6,778 bases of DNA from an uncultured Hyphomicrobiales bacterium (lineage in GTDB: Bacteria > Pseudomonadota > Alphaproteobacteria > Rhizobiales > Beijerinckiaceae). The notes under the pieces were generated by a model. That model was not told the origin of the DNA and made no database searches. It was given only the letters and a program-made list of their open reading frames with translations. Where the stretch lies: NCBI GenBank assembly GCA_903932565.1, contig CAIZGQ010000322.1, forward strand, positions 1 to 6,778, given 5' to 3'. The number at the start of each line of letters is the position of its first letter. Position 1 is the first letter of the stretch. Below are positions 1-5,858 of this stretch, in pieces. The translations under genes and the position numbers were made by a program.

Positions 1-1
1 C

Positions 2-1099
2 GCGCATGATCTGGGCGCCGCCGCGCTCAAGGCTGCGATGGAGCGCTCCAAGATTGAAGGCGGCGATGTCGACGAAGTTATTCTGGGACAAATCCTGTCT
101 GCTGGACAAGGTCAAAACTCGGCACGCCAGGCTGCAATGAAAGCTGGTATTCCGCAGGAAAAAACTGCGTTCGGTTTAAACCAATTGTGTGGCTCGGGCT
201 TGCGGGCTGTGGCCCTTGGCATGCAGCAGATTGCGAGCGGTGACGCAAAGATCATCGTTGCTGGCGGGCAGGAATCCATGACGCTGGCGCCCCACGCGGC
301 CTATCTGCGCGCAGGACAGAAAATGGGCGACCTGAAGTTCATCGATACGATGCTGAAAGACGGCCTAATGGACGCCTTTCACGGATATCACATGGGCAAT
401 ACAGCAGAGAATGTTGCTGCGAAATGGCAAATTAGCCGCGAAGAACAAGACGTTTTTGCAGTTGCCTCGCAAAACAAGGCAGAAGCAGCGCAAAAGGCAG
501 GCCGTTTTAACGACGAGATCGTCCCGTTCACAATTTCCACCCGCAAGGGCGATGTCGTGATGGATAAGGACGAGTACGTTCGCGCTGGAACAACACTTGA
601 ATCCCTTTCGAAATTAAAAGCTGCTTTTACAAAAGATGGCACCGTAACTGCCGGTAATGCATCAGGGATTAATGACGGCGCGGCGGCACTTGTTTTGATG
701 TCGGCGGAAGAAGCCAACCGCCGTGGCTTGACACCGATGGCTCGCATCGTGTCCTGGGCCACCGCTGGCGTTGACCCAGCCGTTATGGGATCGGGCCCTA
801 TTCCAGCATCGCGCAAGGCCTTGGAAAGAGCCGGCTGGAAAGTGAAGGATCTCGATCTGGTCGAGGCCAATGAGGCCTTCGCTGCCCAGGCCCTTGCTGT
901 GAACAAGGACATGGGTTGGGACCCCTCGATCGTGAACGTTAACGGTGGCGCCATCGCAATCGGCCATCCGGTGGGCGCGTCGGGCGCACGTGTTCTGAAC
1001 ACGCTTCTGTTTGAAATGCAGCGTCGCAATGCCAAGAAGGGCCTTGCAACATTGTGCATCGGCGGTGGCATGGGCATCGCACTTTGCGTCGAGCGCTAA
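2..1099 (+). CDS. phaA: Acetyl-CoA acetyltransferase (biosynthetic thiolase PhaA), 5' end missing
   Basis: Cytoplasmic thiolase that condenses two acetyl-CoA into acetoacetyl-CoA, the first step towards polyhydroxybutyrate. The reading frame is open to the left edge and begins inside the protein (AHDLGAAALKAA), so the true start lies upstream; the first internal ATG, at 38, is not the start. All three catalytic residues of the family are visible: the nucleophilic Cys in NQLCGSGLRAV (residue 63 of the visible part), the His in GGAIAIGHPVGASG (residue 322) and the second Cys in ATLCIGGGMG (residue 352). Against the numbering of the well-studied Zoogloea enzyme (Cys89, His348, Cys378) all three sit at the same offset, so about 26 residues are missing and there is no internal indel between them. 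NEAFA and GGQESM are also conserved. It is followed by phaB on the same strand after 109 bp, the usual PHB order. A degradative acetoacetyl-CoA thiolase is the alternative, but the phaB neighbour favours the biosynthetic role. Confidence 0.96.
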   Translation, partial: AHDLGAAALKAAMERSKIEGGDVDEVILGQILSAGQGQNSARQAAMKAGIPQEKTAFGLNQLCGSGLRAVALGMQQIASGDAKIIVAGGQESMTLAPHAAYLRAGQKMGDLKFIDTMLKDGLMDAFHGYHMGNTAENVAAKWQISREEQDVFAVASQNKAEAAQKAGRFNDEIVPFTISTRKGDVVMDKDEYVRAGTTLESLSKLKAAFTKDGTVTAGNASGINDGAAALVLMSAEEANRRGLTPMARIVSWATAGVDPAVMGSGPIPASRKALERAGWKVKDLDLVEANEAFAAQALAVNKDMGWDPSIVNVNGGAIAIGHPVGASGARVLNTLLFEMQRRNAKKGLATLCIGGGMGIALCVER

Positions 1100-1126
1100 G
1101 CCATAAGCCCAATTTAAAAATCTGCT

Positions 1127-1150
1127 GCGCATTGGTATGACATAATGCGC
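1127..1150. repeat. Short inverted repeat in the phaA-phaB gap
   Basis: The arms GCGCATT (1127-1133) and AATGCGC (1144-1150) are perfect reverse complements around a 10-nt spacer. They lie inside a TGC/GCA-rich stretch between phaA and phaB. The 109-bp gap is longer than needed for translational coupling, so it may hold a regulatory site or a weak internal hairpin. There is no T-run after it, so it is not an intrinsic terminator. Seven-base arms can arise by chance; function is inferred only. Confidence 0.35.
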
Positions 1151-1208
1151 TGCGAGTAATGCATTTTGTAACGCGTGCGTTAAAAACAAGAGATCAAGGG
1201 AGGCCATA

Positions 1209-1934
1209 ATGGCCCGAGTTGCGATTGTGACAGGCGGAACGCGTGGTATTGGCGCGGCGATCAGCAAGGCGCTGCATGCCAGCGGTTATCGTGTTGCTGC
1301 AAACTATGCAGGCAATGATGAAGCTGCCGCGGCTTTCAGTGCCGAGACAAAGATTCAGACATTTAAATGGGATGTCTCCAACGCCGAGTCCGCGTCTCAG
1401 GGCGTCGCAAAAGTTGAAAATGACTTTGGGCCCGTCGATGTGCTCGTCAACAATGCCGGCATTACCCGTGATGGCTTCTTTCATAAAATGACGGCCGAGC
1501 AATGGCATGCTGTCATCAATACAAATCTGAACTCGCTCTTCCATATGTGCCGTCCCGTGATCGAGGGGATGAGAGCCCGAAATTTCGGTCGGATTATCTG
1601 CATCTCATCGATCAACGGACAAAAGGGCCAAGCGGGACAGACAAATTATTCGGCGGCCAAGGCAGGTGAACTTGGCTTCATCAAAGGGCTTGCTCAGGAA
1701 AACGCCAGCAAAGGTGTGACCGTCAATGCGATATGCCCCGGATATATCGGCACGGAAATGGTTCGAGCTGTGCCCGCCGAAGTGCTGGAGAAACGTATCA
1801 TCCCGCAGATCCCAGTCGGGCGCCTTGGCGAGCCGGAAGAGATCGCGCGTTGCGTGATGTTTTTGGCATCCGATGAATCCGGATTCATCACAGGTTCGAC
1901 GCTCAGCGCGAACGGCGGGCAATATATGATCTGA
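1209..1934 (+). CDS. phaB: Acetoacetyl-CoA reductase (NADPH-type, PhaB)
   Basis: Cytoplasmic short-chain dehydrogenase of 241 residues that reduces acetoacetyl-CoA to (R)-3-hydroxybutyryl-CoA, the monomer precursor for PHB synthase. Classical SDR signature: the nucleotide-binding glycine motif TGGTRGIG at residues 8-15, NNAGITRD at 81-88, catalytic Asn in INTNLNS (about 106), Ser in CISSINGQ (133-134), and the Tyr147-x3-Lys151 pair in YSAAK. The segment around GQKGQAGQTNYSAAKAG and the ending FITGSTLSANGGQYM match the PhaB subgroup rather than FabG, which is the main alternative. Length is close to the family norm (about 240-247). The start is firm: a strong Shine-Dalgarno AGGGAGG at 1197-1203 sits five bases before the ATG. 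It lies 109 bp after phaA in the same direction and is probably co-transcribed with it. No PHB synthase, phasin or phaR lies in the window. Confidence 0.95.
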   Translation: MARVAIVTGGTRGIGAAISKALHASGYRVAANYAGNDEAAAAFSAETKIQTFKWDVSNAESASQGVAKVENDFGPVDVLVNNAGITRDGFFHKMTAEQWHAVINTNLNSLFHMCRPVIEGMRARNFGRIICISSINGQKGQAGQTNYSAAKAGELGFIKGLAQENASKGVTVNAICPGYIGTEMVRAVPAEVLEKRIIPQIPVGRLGEPEEIARCVMFLASDESGFITGSTLSANGGQYMI

Positions 1935-1965
1935 CTCTCAGTTAAGCTTAAGTTTAACTGAGAGT
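1934..1965 (+). terminator. Long near-perfect palindrome just after phaB
   Basis: Beginning at the last base of the phaB stop codon, ACTCTCAGTTAA (1934-1945) is mirrored exactly by TTAACTGAGAGT (1954-1965). The centre (GCTTAAGT) is itself nearly palindromic, so the whole 32 nt can fold into one hairpin. No T-tract follows (next bases are GTTAGACCG), so it is either a Rho-type or processing 3' end, or an mRNA-stabilising stem, rather than a canonical intrinsic terminator. Its position right at the stop codon supports a 3'-end role for the phaAB transcript. Confidence 0.55.
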
Positions 1966-1974
1966 GTTAGACCG

Positions 1975-2015
1975 TGATCGTTTTGGTGAACGCATTCAGT
2001 TGCACCAAACGATCA
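1975..2015 (+). promoter_or_regulatory. Inverted repeat abutting the ribosome binding site of the nuclease gene
   Basis: The left arm TGATCGTTTTGGTG (1975-1988) and right arm CACCAAACGATCA (2003-2015) are reverse complements apart from one extra T in the left arm, with a 14-nt spacer. The right arm ends one base before the Shine-Dalgarno GAGG (2017-2020) of the gene starting at 2026, and extra pairing (1973 with 2017) could reach into it. It could be an operator for a dimeric regulator or, if transcription starts upstream, a 5'-UTR hairpin limiting translation. No convincing -35/-10 pair was found in the 91-bp gap. Confidence 0.5.
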
Positions 2016-2025
2016 TGAGGTCCCA

Positions 2026-3045
2026 ATGTCGTCATCCCGCATTTGGACGGTTCGGGCTGGATCGGTGGGCCAGGCAGACCGTGTCTTTCTAGAAGATCAC
2101 CAGATTGCCTTGTCTTTTTCAGAGATCGGGCCTGAGATCGAGGATCTTCCGGCGTGCCGGACAGCCTTCAAGGATGTCATGGCTCGAACGGTCGCTGGCG
2201 AGGCCAGACCCGAAGCCGTGCCCGTCCTTGCAGGGCAATTGTATCGCTTCATGCATGAAATGCAGATTGATGATTACATCATCTTTCCCCGCAAATCAGA
2301 TCGAACGCTTTATTGGGGGCAAGTCAGCGGCCCCTACATCTACGAATCCGAGACAAACGATGTTTTCGCGCATCGTCGCAATGTGACGTGGCATCAGAAC
2401 CGGTCGCGCGATCTTTTCACGCCAGGCGCACTTTACGAAATCGGGGCGGCCCTCACCTTGTTTGAGGTGAAGGCATTTGCGGCTGAGTTCCGGCGCAAGT
2501 TTGAAACGGGCTTCGCTGGGCGGACACCGGATTTACAAGCCGAGGATCCTTGCGAAAGCGCGGTTCGCCACGTCAGCGATACCACGCGAGATTTCATCGC
2601 GAAAATGCTGCGGACCTATTTCAAGGGTTTCCCTCTTGAAGCGCTCGTGGCTGACCTCTTCCGAGCCATGGGATATCGTGCGCAGCAGACGCGTCATGTG
2701 CTGGATGACGGGATCGATGTGATCGCGCACCGCGACGAGCTTGGAATTGAGCCACCGATTCTCAAAATTCAGGTCAAATGCCTGAACGGAAATATCAGCG
2801 CGGAAACCGTCAAGGCGTTCAGCGCCATGATTCATGAGCGGGACGTTGGGATCTTTGTGGGGACCAGCGACTACACGCCGGCCGCACGGGATTTCGCCAA
2901 TTCGAGAAACAATCTACGCCTGCTGAGCGGCGTTGATCTCATCGATCTCATTGTCAAATATTACGACAACCTTGATCCCAAACATCAGCAGCAAATTCCC
3001 ATGCGGCGGATGCTGGTGCCGGACCTGATCATGGATCTCGACTGA
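2026..3045 (+). CDS. Mrr-type restriction endonuclease with N-terminal sensor-like domain
   Basis: A 339-residue protein with two parts. Residues about 5-150 (IWTVRAGSVGQADRVFLED..., then GQLYRFMHEMQIDDYIIFP, WGQVSGPYIYE and ALTLFEV) match in layout the domain often found ahead of Mrr catalytic domains, presumed to read DNA or its modification. Residues about 198-312 form the Mrr catalytic fold of the PD-(D/E)xK nuclease superfamily. Visible there are FPLEALVADLFRAMGY (Glu205), DDGIDVIA (catalytic Asp about 231), KIQVK (Gln249-x-Lys251, the QxK form usual in Mrr) and VGIFVGTSDYTPAARDFA (274-291). Nuclease residues appear intact. The start ATG has GAGG at 2017-2020 with a five-base spacer. No methyltransferase or specificity subunit adjoins it, so a type IV-like role (cutting modified foreign DNA) is inferred; the substrate is unknown. 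It sits between the phaAB stem-loop and the rpmF terminator as an independent unit. Confidence 0.85.
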   Translation: MSSSRIWTVRAGSVGQADRVFLEDHQIALSFSEIGPEIEDLPACRTAFKDVMARTVAGEARPEAVPVLAGQLYRFMHEMQIDDYIIFPRKSDRTLYWGQVSGPYIYESETNDVFAHRRNVTWHQNRSRDLFTPGALYEIGAALTLFEVKAFAAEFRRKFETGFAGRTPDLQAEDPCESAVRHVSDTTRDFIAKMLRTYFKGFPLEALVADLFRAMGYRAQQTRHVLDDGIDVIAHRDELGIEPPILKIQVKCLNGNISAETVKAFSAMIHERDVGIFVGTSDYTPAARDFANSRNNLRLLSGVDLIDLIVKYYDNLDPKHQQQIPMRRMLVPDLIMDLD

Positions 3046-3055
3046 GAAAGCGGCG

Positions 3056-3089
3056 AAAAACGAAAAAAGCCGCCCCTTCGGAGCGGCTT
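3056..3089 (-). terminator. Rho-independent terminator of rpmF
   Basis: Read on the - strand, AAGCCGCTCC pairs with GGGGCGGCTT (one U-G wobble, loop GAA). The stem is followed by TTTT, CG and TTTTT. This GC-rich stem plus U-tract is a textbook intrinsic terminator and begins 25 bases beyond the rpmF stop codon. On the + strand there is no U-tract after the stem, so it does not clearly serve the nuclease gene, whose stop is at 3045. Confidence 0.88.
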
Positions 3090-3114
3090 CAGATCCGTTA
3101 ACCTAAAAATGAAC

Positions 3115-3303
3115 TTAGGCTTCCGCTGACTTCACCTTGAGGATCTGGCGGCCATTGTACATGCCTGTCTTCAGATCTACGTGGTGCGGACGGCGCAATT
3201 CGCCCGAATCCTTATCTTCGACGTAGGTCGGCGCCTTGAGCGCATCAGCGGAACGACGCATCCCGCGACGGGACGGCGATACCTTCTTTTTGGGAACTGC
3301 CAT
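3115..3303 (-). CDS. rpmF: 50S ribosomal protein L32
   Basis: A 62-residue basic protein of the large ribosomal subunit. The N-terminal MAVPKKKVSPSRRGMRRS is diagnostic for bacterial L32, and the continuation ALKAPTYVEDKDSGELRRPH and VDLKTGMYNGRQ is the form common in Alphaproteobacteria. It is full length for that group (about 59-63 residues). It lacks the paired CxxC zinc-ribbon cysteines, as expected for this lineage, so it is the zinc-independent type. The start ATG is at 3301-3303, with Shine-Dalgarno GGAG (3310-3313, complement) six bases upstream. It is monocistronic here, with its own terminator at 3056-3089. The opposite strand is open across this gene, but that reading is only a shadow. 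Confidence 0.97.
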   Translation of the reverse strand: MAVPKKKVSPSRRGMRRSADALKAPTYVEDKDSGELRRPHHVDLKTGMYNGRQILKVKSAEA

Positions 3304-3579
3304 AACGATCTCCGTATCGGGCTCGACAAGATCGGCCCAGCAAATTTGATTGGTTGGTTATACCGTCGAGGCCCACTTGGCCAGTCTTTTCTTGGCCTTG
3401 GTCTCTCTCTCGTTCCCAGCCCCGTCGCCGCCTCGTGTGTTGCTTGCGACCCAACCTTCAATGACATACCCGCTGCAGTGTTGCGCTCCGGCCTTTCTCG
3501 AACGATGCTGCGACAAGGTAGAGCCTGTTTCGTTGCGGCCGGCTCGAACTGGGGCGTCGCTTTTGAGGGTGGGCAGAGC
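3304..3579. other. Divergent spacer between rpmF and the ParA-like gene
   Basis: This 276-bp spacer must hold the rpmF promoter (- strand) and probably that of the ParA-like gene (+ strand). For rpmF, TATAAC on the - strand (complement of 3357-3362) is a plausible -10 element, but the -35 region about 16-18 bp upstream (complement of about 3379-3386) is poor. No good + strand promoter was recognised; TTGCGA near 3446 has no convincing -10 partner. Small open frames here show no recognisable protein and overlap the flanking genes. Confidence 0.4.
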
Positions 3580-4230
3580 GTGTCAAAAAAGCATATTGAA
3601 CCACGGCTTGTGTCTTTCGTTGGTCAAAAAGGCGGCGTTGGCAAAAGCGCGTTAGCCCGCCTTCTTGCGGTGGCGACAGCCCGCCAAGGTCAGAACGTTT
3701 TATTGGCCGATTTTGACCTGGAACAGCTGACCAGTGTTGAGTGGAACACGGTTCGCCTTCGCGCCGGTCTCTTGCCACAACTCGATGCCAGACCGTTCAA
3801 GAGCTTGAAAAAACTAAAGAAAGCTGAAGAATCGTTTGATTTGATCATCGCGGACACGCGCGGGCTGGCTGACGATCTTGCCAAAGAGGTTGCTGAAGAA
3901 AGCGATGTCGTTTTCATGCCGACCGGCACGTCGGGCGACGATCTGCGGCCGACCCTGGCGTTCGCTCACGCGCTCGTCAAACAAGGTGGCGAGGGCAAAA
4001 TCACTTTCATCCTGTCCAAAACAGGTCGCTCCGAGAGCCAGATCAGACTAGCGACCAAGGCCATCACATCAGCCGGGTTTGATCTTCTTCCTGCGCTTTG
4101 GGGTTATCGAGACGGTTTCCAGTCCGAGTTCGACGCGGGCCGTGCAGGATCGGAGGCTCGCAACATCCACCTTCGCCAGATCGCAACTGATGTCGAGCTT
4201 GCCCTCTTGGCGCGAGCTATGGGCCCTTAG
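3580..4230 (+). CDS. Short ParA/MinD-type (SIMIBI) ATPase, orphan
   Basis: A 216-residue cytoplasmic P-loop ATPase of the ParA/MinD class. Visible features from the GTG start: deviant Walker A KGGVGKS at residues 17-23 with the signature lysine Lys17 and P-loop Lys22; Walker A' LLADFDLEQ with Asp44 and Asp46; and Walker B DLIIADTRG at 87-95. The usual ParA wording after the Walker B Asp is DTPP or DTAP, so DTRG is a variation. The body MPTGTSGDDLRP resembles short alphaproteobacterial ParA-like proteins. There is no N-terminal DNA-binding domain as in large plasmid ParA. The frame is open further upstream to 3181 without homology, antisense to rpmF, so GTG at 3580 was chosen: it has GAGGG at 3565-3569 and places the P-loop at the usual distance from the N-terminus. 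No ParB, ribbon-helix-helix partner or centromere-like repeats were seen nearby, so the cargo (DNA, protein cluster, other) is unknown. Its stop overlaps that of the converging regulator gene. Confidence 0.85.
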   Translation: MSKKHIEPRLVSFVGQKGGVGKSALARLLAVATARQGQNVLLADFDLEQLTSVEWNTVRLRAGLLPQLDARPFKSLKKLKKAEESFDLIIADTRGLADDLAKEVAEESDVVFMPTGTSGDDLRPTLAFAHALVKQGGEGKITFILSKTGRSESQIRLATKAITSAGFDLLPALWGYRDGFQSEFDAGRAGSEARNIHLRQIATDVELALLARAMGP

Positions 4231-5138
4231 GGTGCGGTTGAAAGTCTGGCTGCCGTTTCAAGTCTTTGGCGCTGCGACTTGCGAAATGAGGTCGGCGACT
4301 GCCCAGTTCTTTTTCGAAAGATCCGGCAAAAATAGGCGGGATCCTTAAATCCGAGTTCGCGCGCGATCACTGATACGGGCGCCTCGACATGAACGAGCGT
4401 GCGCCGGGCCTCCAGCATCAGTCGCTCCTGCACCAGTTCAAAGGCGGATTGATGCACATGCGATCTACAGATGCGGTCCAACCGGGTTTCTGAGACCGAC
4501 AAGGCTTTGGCGTAATCGGCGACGGACAGGTGGTCTCTGTATCGAGCTTCAACATAGGCCCGAAACCTGGCGAAAATATTTGAGCTTCGAAGCTTCGCAG
4601 TTGCAATGGGGGGTTCTGCTGCGCGCCTGGCAATGAGCATGAGCGTTGCGGCGACGAGCCATTCGCAAATCAGCAGGTGTCCGGACTCAAGTTCGCGGGC
4701 CTCTTGTGAGATTTGGGCGAGCAAAAGACGGCACCTCTCTGCGTCCGCACCCATCTCAACCACCCGCGCTTGCACAGATAAGGTTTCAAAGAGTTGACGG
4801 GATCGGCTGTCTGCCAGCCGAATCGGCAGAGCTTCAGCAAGCGTCAACACATACCCATCCGTATCGGGCTCAAATCGAAACGAATGCACTGTGCCCGGGG
4901 GTATGACGACCACGGAGCCCGGAGCCGCCTTATGAACGGTTTCGTCGAGAATGGCTTCAGCGCTGCCATTGAGAACAAATAACGTCTGAAACAGCCCTTT
5001 ATGCAGATGGGTCCCAATTTCCCATTCATGCTGCTCGCTACGACTTCGGATGTCTTCGATGTGAATAAATTCGAGATCGGAGGGCCCGTCCTGCTCGCCG
5101 TAAAGCGAAAAGGCCGGCACGCGATCACCGCGCGCCAT
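4227..5138 (-). CDS. AraC/XylS-family transcriptional regulator, PobR-like
   Basis: One-component transcription factor. With the start at 5138 it has 303 residues: an N-terminal cupin-type effector domain (about 10-120, with FSLYGE, HEWEIGTHLHKGLFQTLFVLNG containing His44 and His46, and VVIPPGTVHSFRF) and a C-terminal AraC double helix-turn-helix (first about 204-226, LSVADYAKALSVSETRLDRI; second about 256-286, VIARELGFKDPAYFCRIFRK, ending in GQSPTSFR). The opening motif and the WEI-x2-H-x-H block are typical of PobR, the 4-hydroxybenzoate-responsive activator of pobA, so an aromatic-acid effector is likely but not proven; no catabolic gene lies beside it. Start choice: ATG 5138 has AAGG five bases upstream and matches the family N-terminus; ATG 5174 and GTG 5213 are in frame (315 and 328 residues) but show no ribosome binding site. 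It lies downstream of the VOC gene on the same strand, possibly as one operon. Confidence 0.88.
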   Translation of the reverse strand: MARGDRVPAFSLYGEQDGPSDLEFIHIEDIRSRSEQHEWEIGTHLHKGLFQTLFVLNGSAEAILDETVHKAAPGSVVVIPPGTVHSFRFEPDTDGYVLTLAEALPIRLADSRSRQLFETLSVQARVVEMGADAERCRLLLAQISQEARELESGHLLICEWLVAATLMLIARRAAEPPIATAKLRSSNIFARFRAYVEARYRDHLSVADYAKALSVSETRLDRICRSHVHQSAFELVQERLMLEARRTLVHVEAPVSVIARELGFKDPAYFCRIFRKRTGQSPTSFRKSQRQRLETAARLSTAP

Positions 5139-5245
5139 AGTGACCTTCGGGGATGGCAGTGTTTTCAGGTCCATGACTGGGTACGGCCCGGAGACAGGAT
5201 ATCCAAATAACACAATTTAAGGCCTATCCGAGGACGACGTCTGGC

Positions 5246-5653
5246 TCACATAAGCGGGGCATTCAGCAACCATCGGTGACCGAACGGATCCCGAAACGAG
5301 CCATAGCGCGTTCCCCAGAATGAGTTTGTTGGTACCGTCTCGGGCTTACACCCCATATGTGTTGCCCGCTGAAACAGGTCGTCAACGTCCTTGGCGCTTG
5401 CAAATTCCAAACTGACAGCAGAGGTGACCGGCTCCCCAGGTAGCGGCGAACGCGTGTGGCCAAACTCGGGAAAGGCATCCGACAACATGATCGGCCCGCC
5501 GTTGATCTCAAGCTCGCAATGCATGATCCGCAACCCGTCAAGAGCAGGCATGACAGCTTTCTGCTTTGCACCAAAGATCGCAATATAGAGGGCAATAGCC
5601 CCCGAAGCTGGCGTGACAGTTAGGTAAGGAGCAACGCGTGGTCTCTCCAGCAT
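5246..5653 (-). CDS. PhnB-like VOC (glyoxalase-fold) protein
   Basis: A 135-residue protein of the vicinal oxygen chelate superfamily, in the PhnB-like or 3-demethylubiquinone-methyltransferase-like branch. Visible: VAPYLTV (7-13) at the first beta strand, ALYIAIFGAKQ (21-31), MHCELEINGGPIMLSDAFPEFG (44-65) and the hallmark WGTRYGSFRDPFGHRW (113-128). His45 and His126 are candidate metal or substrate contacts. Length is near the norm for single-module members. Such proteins are often annotated as glyoxalase or bleomycin-resistance proteins, but the substrate cannot be told from sequence. The start ATG at 5653 has only a weak upstream AGG on the - strand. It is followed by the PobR-like regulator on the same strand (107 bp to its preferred ATG) and diverges from leuC. 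Confidence 0.85.
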   Translation of the reverse strand: MLERPRVAPYLTVTPASGAIALYIAIFGAKQKAVMPALDGLRIMHCELEINGGPIMLSDAFPEFGHTRSPLPGEPVTSAVSLEFASAKDVDDLFQRATHMGCKPETVPTNSFWGTRYGSFRDPFGHRWLLNAPLM

Positions 5654-5858
5654 GACAAAAGCCTATGTGTTGGCCTCGCAAGAGGCCGGGTTTATGTGTG
5701 CCCGCTTTTGAAGACGGGCTGACTATTGATGGCAGACTGCGGATTTACGTTCAGCCGTCCTAAGAGACCACATTAGCCCACTTCCCCCAAACCAAGCTTG
5801 CCTGTAAGACGCTGTTTAAATGATGCGTGGCCAAACACTGGCAACCGGGATGGATTCT
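5654..5858. promoter_or_regulatory. Divergent intergenic region between the VOC gene and leuC, with hairpins and mini-ORFs
   Basis: A 205-bp spacer expected to carry both divergent promoters; none was confidently recognised. It holds a perfect hairpin at 5672-5687 (GGCCTC, GCAA loop, GAGGCC) and a weaker one with arms GCCCG (5700-5704) and CGGGC (5715-5719). Between them an AGAGG (5681-5685) precedes the five-codon frame ATG TGT GCC CGC TTT TGA at 5694-5711. An overlapping GTG frame at 5696-5722 contains consecutive leucine codons CTT TTG. This resembles a leader/attenuator layout for leuC but has no terminator U-tract, so attenuation is speculative. Confidence 0.4.

Noticed and set aside
388..1077. 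229-codon open frame on the - strand inside phaA
   Set aside because: It is fully antisense to a well-conserved thiolase, its translation is low-complexity Ala/Ser/Arg-rich with no recognisable motif, and it is a reading-frame shadow.
662..1267. 201-codon - strand frame across the phaA end and phaB start
   Set aside because: It is antisense to two firm genes and its translation is unconvincing.
1942..1957. Possible CtrA box (TTAA-N7-TTAA) after phaB
   Set aside because: The TTAA words are spaced by 8 (or 2) bases, not 7, and they lie inside the phaB 3' stem-loop.
3181..3579. Upstream extension of the ParA-like frame (133 extra codons, from ATG 3181)
   Set aside because: It runs antisense through the rpmF coding region, shows no homology-like features, and would put the P-loop about 150 residues in. 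GTG 3580 with GAGGG fits the family.
3350..3655. 101-codon + strand frame with a hydrophobic start resembling a signal peptide
   Set aside because: It overlaps the 5' part of the ParA-like gene in another frame, has no ribosome binding site seen, and shows no motif beyond a chance hydrophobic run.
2026..4230. Nuclease plus ParA-like ATPase as one two-component defence system flanking rpmF
   Set aside because: They are separated by a - strand housekeeping gene with its own terminator and a 276-bp spacer, with nothing indicating co-expression. Proximity alone is not enough.
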